28,482 nucleotides of DNA. It comes from Reticulomyxa filosa (taxonomy: Eukaryota > Foraminifera > Reticulomyxidae). Shown piece by piece: positions 21,735 to 28,482 of the stretch. Both the position numbers and the translations under genes were made by a program. The notes under the pieces are model-generated. The model made no database searches. It saw nothing but the letters and a program-made list of their open reading frames with translations, and was not told the DNA's origin. The stretch is taken from the NCBI GenBank assembly GCA_000512085.1, contig ASPP01026168.1, forward strand, positions 1-28,482. Reading direction: 5' to 3'. Each line of letters begins with the position of its first letter. Within the stretch, counting starts at the first letter, position 1.

Positions 21735-22130
21735 ACTTAGTTGTGGAAGGATGGTCATTTTAATTGATACCAAGTTTGTGATTAATGCAATATGGGATTC
21801 TGATATATATAAATTGCAAATTATGGATTGTCAGAAGATCTTGATATCATTTAATGATAATAATGTTACCGAAATTTATTGGATTAAAGAAAATTCTGTT
21901 ATTCATGAAAATGATAAAGTGGATATTATTGCAAATAATGCTCGTAAGGAAGCAAAGTAATTGCAGCTAGATTTGGTTAAACAGCATAGATCAGAAGCAT
22001 TCCTGAATAATCACAGATTGAATAAATTCTTTACAGAGCAATGGAATAGACATTAAATTTTGTATTGATACTCCAAGACATATTGTCCTGATTGTATTTG
22101 GTGTGAAGAAGGGACTGTCGAGTCGCACTG
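21735..22130 (+). pseudogene. Non-LTR retrotransposon remnant: RNase H and C-terminal zinc motif
   Basis: One frame (about 21749-21960) reads VILIDTKFVINAIWDS followed by EIYWIKENSVIHENDKVD and ANNARKEAK. This has the order of a retroelement RNase H domain: Asp-containing strand, then W-I-K-x-x-S-x-x-x-x-N-x-x-x-D. Further along, after stops, YCPDCIWCEEGTVESHC (about 22078-22130) resembles the Cys/His motif found at the C-terminal end of many non-LTR pol proteins. Key residues have drifted and stops interrupt the frame, so it is a fossil. Reverse transcriptase upstream was not recognisable between 21395 and 21735. Confidence 0.6.
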
Positions 22131-22620
22131 TTAAATATAAACAAGGGAAAGGAAGAGATCATATTTGAGAATGTGGAAGGTGAACAAGAAAGCTAGAAGG
22201 CAATTCTTATGTGCCAACATATCCTGCAATTATGACTACTCAAATCAAAGCCAAAGATAGACAGCAAATATTTAATTAAGAAATGCTTGGTGATCTGTTG
22301 TATTCGATTAACTTGGATTATCAAAGAGCTGTATTGGAAGTTTTCAGTATTATATTTTTGGTATAATTTTTTAGTTAAAAAATAAGTATTACTTTGTCTA
22401 ATTTTTAAAAATTGGATTATCATTTTTTATTGAATGTAAAAATAAACATGTTGTGAAAATTTTTTTGAAAGTACAATTAAAAGATATGATTAAACTATTA
22501 CGTTTTTTTAAGTTTCAACAAAAAAAAAAGTAGGGGGAAATTAAATATCATTGGAATGAAAATTGGTTGGATGAAATTTTGTCATTGATTCGTTTTCTAA
22601 ACAGTTCATTTTTTATCGCG
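22131..22620. other. AT-rich stretch without recognised features
   Basis: Between the retroelement remnant and the P-loop gene fragment. A + strand A-run (about 22520-22530) and several T runs are present; nothing coding or structured was identified. Confidence 0.5.
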
Positions 22621-22644
22621 CTGCAATGAGAACTAGAAAAGCAA

Positions 22645-23220
22645 GTGTTGGTCTTTCAAGCGGAAACGATACATCCAGCCAAAAGTGACCCGAACGTGTG
22701 TTCGCAATGCATATTTCATCCATTGTACATGAGGACGCACATTAAGTTTACTATTCCACCAAATTACAATGGGAAGGAATCAACATATGCAAATTACGGG
22801 ACATCAAATGACAAAATTTCAAACAAGTCAAAAAAAAAGGATGGATAAGAAGATGTATTTTTGGTTAAATTCATGTGTTGTTGATGACGACAGTGTGGAC
22901 ACAGTTTTGCCATTCTTGTGTGTAGTATGCATTATACGTGTAACACAACTTTTTATTGCTATCGTAATATGGATCTCCATTGGAACTGACATCTCTTTTT
23001 TTTGTGAACACGAACACAGAGTATAAGTAATCAAAAAGGTCGAAAGTCGAAAGATGACAAATGGATACTGTTTACAGCAGGACCAATGGGGACTGGTAAA
23101 ACTCACACTGTCCGTTGGTTGAATCAACAAAAGCTGTCACATATAGACATGTCACCAAAGAAGTATACAAGTATCTATCGGTCAGGTTTTTTTTGGATAA
23201 AAGCTGATGTTCTGATCACT
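22645..23220 (+). pseudogene. P-loop kinase-like (zeta-type family) gene fragment
   Basis: A frame at 22645-22848 (FQAETIHPAKSDPNVCSQC, then IFHPLYMRTHIKFTIPPNY) is followed, after a probable intron ending with acceptor CACAG at 23019, by a frame from 23020 with WILFTAGPMGTGKTHTVRWL. GPMGTGKTH is a Walker A (P-loop). This combination recalls eukaryotic proteins with a zeta-toxin-like small-molecule kinase fold, in which a Cys/His-containing lead-in precedes TAGxxGxGK. The catalytic segment normally found after the P-loop is not recognisable: the frame runs into unrelated sequence and stops near 23220. I therefore call it a truncated or decayed gene; a gene with undetected further exons is possible. 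Confidence 0.45.
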
Positions 23221-24176
23221 TGATCAAGATAAAAAATCCAATTTGGAATGGTTGGATGCATCAACTGCTGACACTCATTGAGGGACTAATTCGATGACCC
23301 AGAATAATATTGGTGGTGCAACAGCGACAGCAACAGCAATAATAGGCAATCGACGAATCGAATCACAAGTAGTTGCAATGGAAAGTCAATGGTGCAACTA
23401 AATCTAAATTTTGCACAAACGATTCAAACTCTGACTTTATGCAGCACGGTTGAGATGAGAAACATTGATGTTGACCCATATGGGACGAAAGGATTGATAG
23501 CGTCGACGTCGGAGGTGATGGGCGCTACGCAGGGATTGTAAGCCAGCAATCATAGCAGCAGTAGAAGCAACATCAGCTCGGACAATGTCGGTAAGGCAAT
23601 TCTACAAAGAAGCTCAATCTTTAACTTGAATCCCAAGAACACAATGCGATATCGTAACGAGGACAGCACGTCAACAGACACACGCAGCACTTGGAAGCAG
23701 CCAAATGTCTTTGGGAAGTGTTTACATGATTTAAATAATATCATAATCTGCATAGGATATCAAGTGATGCAAAACTAGTGACAGCACAATTTGTAATATC
23801 TGATTTAACGGTGTTGGCAAACCTAGCTGGAATATCGGTCCACATTCAGCGAAATCGTTGCGGAATTGTTCCATTTTAGCGGTATCATGGACAACAGTAA
23901 TATAATGAACGCATCAGATTTTCCAGAGCATATTATCGACGACAATGATATCCAGCACAATATTTCGCAGGTGAAACACTTAACTATTTACAAGCTGATG
24001 ATAAAATTGCAGATGACTGTCAACAGTGTGATAGTATAGTTGACAGACTTTGTGAACAGTAATTTACTATAATCAAACAGTGTCTCGAATCAAAAGAATT
24101 TCGGATCACTAGCAACAGCACAATTCAGTCAATTAAAAAAAAAAATCAAATAAAAAAAGGGGGATATGAACATAAG
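23221..24176 (+). other. Coding-like scraps, probably decayed gene(s)
   Basis: Frame 23389-23778 is open except for one TAA (23539) and reads like protein (for example TVEMRNIDVDPYGTKGL and STSTDTRSTWKQPNVFGK); its Ser/Asn-rich lead-in extends back to about 23306. Another exon-like piece (about 23836-23970) reads SEIVAELFHFSGIMDNSN, then FPEHIIDDNDIQHNISQ, and ends at a CAG|GTGAAA donor. GC content is higher than in the flanks, as in exons. No family recognised. It may belong with the P-loop fragment just upstream, but no continuous gene could be built. Confidence 0.35.
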
Positions 24177-24527
24177 ATGATAGCAATGTCATCAGTTAGC
24201 GAATTGAACAGAATACAAGTAATGATCACAACGTCTGAAAATCCGTATAACTTTTTGATCATTATTTATACTAGCTCAGCTTATAACATCGCATGGACAA
24301 GTAGAGATAATAATAATAACAATAATAATGATGACAACATAGAGCATGATGACAATAACAATAACAATAGAATAATAATAAAAAATATACTACAACGTCA
24401 TCATTACTTCAACTTGCTAAAAAAGTTGTTTTTTTTTAACATTTGTGTTACAGAATGTGACCAGTATCGATATTGTTCGATTTTTGAAGTTTATTTTGAA
24501 ATGACCATTTTCCAGCTGCCATGTTAG
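24177..24527 (+). other. Reading frame of 116 codons with Asn/Asp repeat
   Basis: An ATG-initiated frame whose middle (about 24307-24380) is an AAT/AAC/GAT trinucleotide repeat giving Asn and Asp runs. The part before the repeat (VMITTSENPYNFLIIIYTSS) has a faint resemblance to the first strand of PAS domains but is too short to assign. The part after it is hydrophobic and may be intron. Could be an exon of a decayed gene or chance. Confidence 0.25.
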
Positions 24528-25145
24528 TAGGAAAATTATTGAAGAATTTTATTGTTTGGAAAGATTTAGATAACAATATGACATTGGAAATAGTAGCTAT
24601 TACAAGTCAAGAACTGCATACTGTGGTGTGTGAAATTATTAGATCGTCATTTAAAAATTTTTGGAATTGATACAGCCTCTTGCAAAATTTTTTTTTGCAA
24701 GTTATTGAAAAATGTTGAAGTTACTGAATTTATCAGAGTTCAGCAAACATATGGCGAGCAATAAAGATCCAATATCGAATAAGCACCAAAGGTTCGTCAT
24801 TAACTATATTGCATTCACAAAATATGAAAGCAACATCATCAGGACAAATAAATATAAACTCGATGAATGAGAAAGACGAAGATTTATTATGACAAATGGA
24901 ATATCAAACAATGTAAGGAGATCATAGTTGATTTATCTTTTGGATTGAGAGGCAAAAGATCTCTATCAAGAGATAAAGATGATGAAATAATATAATCATC
25001 AAACAAGAAAATGAGGACGAATTATGTCACAAGTGTTGTTTCATCACAAAATGAAAAAGAATGAAAAAAGGATAAATTGAATGACGAAAACATTTGGAAG
25101 TAGAAAAGTATTAAAATTCGCAGCGATTACTTTTGTCGAACATCT

Positions 25146-25436
25146 ATGACACTAATAATCAAATCAGTGGATGGAAGAAAACTTAAATCAGCATCATCGG
25201 TGAATTGGTTGGTGGTGAAACAATTTGAATCAAAGTCAAAGCACACGTTCTCACAGACTTGGAGGACATTGTTTGTGCATTTTGATAATCAAAAGATTAA
25301 CGGAGAAGGATTGGAGAGAATTGCAATATCATTTAATGAATTACATCAACAAGAAAATAAAGAAGAAAAAGAACAAAAGAAAAAGAAGAAGCAAATGAAA
25401 TGTGTTGTGTACAATCCAAAGTATATATATATATAA
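25146..25436 (+). other. Reading frame of 96 codons, unrecognised
   Basis: Encodes a Lys/Glu-rich C-terminal run (ENKEEKEQKKKKKQ) after a more ordinary-looking segment (SVNWLVVKQFESKSKHTF, WRTLFVHFDNQKINGEGLER). No family recognised, no neighbouring exon found and no clear promoter. The ordinary-looking part suggests an exon remnant; the AT-rich surroundings with many stops argue against an intact gene. Confidence 0.25.
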
Positions 25437-25447
25437 ATTAATTTAAA

Positions 25448-27390
25448 CATCATTAATCATCGATATAAACTTTTGAAAAAAAAGTTGTATTTTGAAGGAA
25501 AACAAGCACAAAACAACTAGTTACTGCAACATCTAACAGTATAGTTAATCTTCAATTTTCGAGCCAACAAGATTGTGGCGAAAACAGAAACAAAGAAAAC
25601 AAACTTTTCAAACTAATAAGAAAATTTTTTTCAATTAGTAAAATTTTTTTATCGTAGATAAAAATGTTTATACTAGTTGAAAATTTAATATATAGTATTG
25701 CGATATTTCGTAATATCAGATATCGAACAACTAGCATACCAAGCGAAATTTCTAAAAACAGCAGTTAAAACAGAATAGAAAGCTTGCAAGCAAAAACTGA
25801 GTACTTTCCATTGAATAATTGCAATTAAACATTCACACAAAATTGATTATTTTAAGTATTAAATTTTAATTTTTTGTTTTAGTTTTTTCTAATTTGTTAA
25901 AAGAAAGCAAATTGAATATCAATATTTTATAAAACTTTAACACTTCGAAAATAGGGCCCAGAGAATTCAGTTGAGCAACGATCATATAATTCCCACTGAC
26001 ATCCACAGGGAAGAGCCAAATTATTTTCACAACCGTTGATTGATCTCAATCTTTAACTTTTGAAATTTACTTTGCTCTTTTGCTATTTTAAATTTAATTA
26101 AGACTTTAAATTGATATTTTTGCTTGTTGTGTTGATTGTGAGTTTTAACAAATTTTGTAGATGGATCCACTCAAGAAGATTAAATCGTTCCAGTGATTGT
26201 CTGTTTCGATCTGAACTTATTTGAAAAGAATTGAAAGAGGCAAAGAAGATCACATAACACATTGCAATTGTAGCGATTGGAATGCACACAATCCTGACTG
26301 GTTGATGAAGAAACAAAAGATTGAAACATGGAATGTAAGAAACAATAATTATCGTCAAGTCCTGTCAAACAATTTGAGAGAATGGAAAGAACCATTGCCA
26401 CAGTGGTTTAAAGATGATCAAAAATTGTTGGATTATGCAGTGTTGTAGATGCAGGAAAAAGAACAATTGGAATGAAAACAGTGTGGAAAAGAAACAAGCC
26501 TTGGTGGAGTGATTCTATCTACAGAAAAAGAAAACAGTTATTCTTCCAATTCAAGTCGATGAACAATAAATAACAAAATCCTGAATTGATTGATTCTCAT
26601 ACAATAAAAAAAAAAAAATTAATATTACATCCTTCATGATTTTGTCAACATCTATCAGGTTTTGAAGGAAATTTTGAAAATAAAGTTCAAGTATTACAAC
26701 GATCTTCGTCGCAGAAAATTCCTTAAGACAAAGAAAATTTTTTTTAACTAGTAAAAAAATCTTTTATAAAGTTTTTTTTAAATAGTGTTTGGAGTGTGAC
26801 TTCTTACCTTTTTTACTCCTTTTGGCAACGTATTTATTGCAATTTATTTTTGGGAGGGTCTTTCGCCGTTGGTTCAGCATAAACTCACCACACTTTGAGG
26901 CACGCCTTTAAGAGAAAGAGTCTTTTATATAGCGACAAGTGAAAAAAAAAATTTTAAATTTTAATTTAATCTTTAAAATATCAAAAAAAACCAAATAAAA
27001 TCAAAGGTTGTACGTCGAGATCAATCAACGGTTGCAATGCCAATGCTCAACTGAATCCTCTGGGCCTTGTTTTCGAAGTGTTGAAGTCTCATTGAAATAT
27101 TGAGATTCAATTCAAATTAAAGCAAACTAAAACAAAAAATTTAAACACTTATTATTAAAGAAAAGCATGTGAATGTTGATATTGCCATTTCGGCTTATTT
27201 AATAAAAAAGTGGCTCGCCATTCTTTCTTGTTGACAATCTTGTTGAAGACGAAAATCGTTGTTAATAATCGAAGATTAACTTCGAACTTCTTTCAGATAC
27301 TTCTAGATGTTGCAGTATCTAGTTGTTCTGTGCTTGTATTCCTTCAAAATACAACTTTTTTTCAAAATTTATCTCGATGATGAATGATTA
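25448..27390. repeat. Long imperfect inverted repeat (possible foldback element)
   Basis: Left arm about 25448-26105; right arm about 26960-27390, inverted. Two anchors checked by eye: 25484-25534 against 27305-27355 matches at 48 of 51 positions, and 25942-25977 against 27044-27079 matches at 33 of 36. Between anchors the order of further matching blocks is kept (for example CAACAAGATTGT, ACATTCACA and TTTTTTGTTTTAGTTT), while the left arm has about 200 extra bases near 25600-25800. The spacer of about 850 bp holds a retroelement fragment. The layout fits a foldback transposon or two inverted copies of one repeat. No clear target-site duplication was seen. Confidence 0.75.
26221..26580 (+). 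pseudogene. Non-LTR retrotransposon remnant: endonuclease end and linker
   Basis: The frame 26221-26448 reads CNCSDWNAHNPDWLMKK, matching the D-x-N-A-H-x-x-x-W signature of APE-type endonucleases of non-LTR retrotransposons (usual form GDFNAHxxxW). After stop codons the sequence at about 26476-26520 encodes VWKRNKPWWSDSIYRKRK, the Trp-rich linker seen between endonuclease and reverse transcriptase. Frame breaks show it is dead. The linker DNA is repeated at about 28220-28275. Located inside the spacer of the long inverted repeat. Confidence 0.6.
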
Positions 27391-27649
27391 TTTTTTTATA
27401 TTTTTTTAAAGAATTTCTGCTTTTATCAGCACGTATTTTGAGTTTGGAAAAAAGGCTATCCTGGTGGATATGAACACGGATAATGCTGTCAAATAATGGA
27501 AAACGTTCATTAATTGATCTATCAAAGAAAGATCGCAAGAGAGGTCGAAGATGATCACATCACTGGAACGATGAACAAAAAGATGAGACATTCTGAATTG
27601 AATGTCAATCAATCAAACGAACCAAAAGAATTTTTCTGCAAGAATTATC
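26581..27649. other. Non-coding, mostly inverted-repeat arm
   Basis: 26581-26950 is AT-rich and holds no recognised gene; a GC-richer patch at about 26820-26930 (GGGAGGGTCTTTCGCCGTTGG and following) has no assignable function. 26960-27390 is the right arm of the long inverted repeat. 27391-27649 shows only short frames interrupted by stops. Confidence 0.5.
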
Positions 27650-28290
27650 CAATATTGGTGATTGGTCCTGTAAATGGACACTAATTGAAATCTCAAACAT
27701 TGATATTGAAAATGTTTGGGAGAAAGGAAAGATATTGCAACGTTGATCAATGGTGAAGGTAACCTTTTCAACAAATGATGCCAAACGAGCCATTCAAGAG
27801 AAAAACATTTGTATTGAATTTAATGTAGCTTTGATAAATTTCGAAGTAGACCAAGCTCACATTTCCACCAATGCAAGAATTGTCTTGGAATGTAAGTATT
27901 GTGGAAGATCCAATCATTCATGAAGAATGCTTCCACAACAAGAAAACAAGATATCAACGACATTAATGAATATAATCAATGAACGAGTTAATTATATTCC
28001 AGAACAATATTAACGACTTCATTTCGAAAGCGATATATTGGAGATGAATCTCCACACAATTCAACCACATCTATGTATCTTTCAGGAATGTTTCCGATCG
28101 GAGAATAGACCAAGTATTAATAATAACTAACTCCAGAGTTTATCAATGAATTCTGGAGCGAAACAAAAAATATTTGAAACAAGACAAGATAAGTTTCAAG
28201 TATATCGGACTTGAAGAAGAACATTGGAAAAAAGACTATATGGAAAGGAAACAAGCCTTGGTGGAGCGATGCAATTGGATCACTGCAAGA
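27650..28290 (+). pseudogene. Non-LTR retrotransposon remnant: ORF1-like zinc knuckle and linker
   Basis: One frame (about 27676-27922, one TGA) reads IDIENVWEKGKILQR, then VKVTFSTNDAKRAIQEKN, FEVDQAHISTNARIVLEC and KYCGRSNHS. This is the pattern of gag-like ORF1 proteins of non-LTR elements: RRM-like fold followed by C-x2-C-x4-H; the last Cys (TGC at about 27928) is out of frame. At about 28220-28275 the linker KKTIWKGNKPWWSDAI recurs, matching the copy at 26476-26520 at the DNA level, including AAACAAGCCTTGGTGGAG. ORF1 and linker lie closer than in a full element, so the endonuclease is largely deleted. Confidence 0.6.
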
Positions 28291-28482
28291 AGGTAATACG
28301 AAACAAGATGGTCATCATCAATTTGAAATAAATTGAAGCTTTGAGACACATACCAACGAATAAAGATGTTCAAGAATTGGATATATATCAGTCAAGCAGG
28401 ATTTCAGTCATGGCGTATCATTATGGGCATCCAAATGAATGCGATTCACAACAAATACAATTCAGAAACTTTTTTTATTATA

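Noticed and set aside
24177-24306. Possible PAS domain start
   Set aside because: Resemblance is limited to about 20 residues before an Asn/Asp repeat, with no following PAS core; too weak to claim.
1-28482. tRNA, rRNA, CRISPR or bacterial operon features
   Set aside because: No cloverleaf, rRNA-like conserved block, spaced direct-repeat array or ribosome-binding-site/operon structure was seen; the gene structure is eukaryotic.

Overview
This is nuclear DNA of an intron-rich, AT-rich unicellular eukaryote. Evidence: coding sequence is broken by short (about 60-140 bp) GT-AG introns, often with homopolymer A or T tracts. Proteins carry Asn/Ser/Asp/Glu-rich runs, and spliced reading frames rebuild conserved eukaryotic families (XPG/Rad2, SLC38-type transporter, three-RRM protein, synapsin-type ATP-grasp). 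The style (poly-T introns, large divergent ankyrin/RelA-like proteins, synapsin) makes me suspect a rhizarian such as the foraminiferan Reticulomyxa. That placement is inference only.

Bases 1-19,370 are gene-dense. In order: (1) a 5'-truncated + strand gene (about 97-3867) for a large protein with a low-complexity Asn/Ser and acidic stretch, a RelA/SpoT-like nucleotidyltransferase-fold region and C-terminal ankyrin-like repeats; (2) a - strand XPG/Rad2 nuclease (4009-7400) with three RanBP2-type zinc fingers in its spacer, convergent with gene 1; (3) a + strand amino-acid transporter (7676-9733), divergent from XPG across about 275 bp; (4) a small coiled-coil protein with a basic tail (10269-11068); (5) a TIA-1/Nam8-like RNA-binding protein with three RRMs (12097-15180, at least ten exons); (6) an unrecognised protein with a KRVSF PP1-docking-like motif (about 16576-17355); (7) a - strand synapsin-like protein (17914-19368) of four exons, including a 33-nt micro-exon and a GC-AG intron.

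Bases 19,370-28,482 hold no gene I can call intact. They contain a complete-looking but internally deleted Tc1/mariner element (20030-21392, about 145-bp terminal inverted repeats, TA flanks); decayed non-LTR retrotransposon pieces (RNase H, endonuclease, zinc-knuckle ORF1, endonuclease/RT linker); a P-loop kinase-like gene fragment; coding-like scraps; and a long imperfect inverted repeat (about 25448-27390) enclosing one of the retroelement pieces.

The intact genes do not form a pathway. They cover DNA repair, transport, RNA binding and an ATP-grasp protein best known from animal synaptic vesicles. The most notable items are the synapsin-like gene and the zinc-finger-bearing XPG. All exon boundaries are my reading of splice signals plus protein homology recalled from family knowledge. 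Nothing was aligned computationally.
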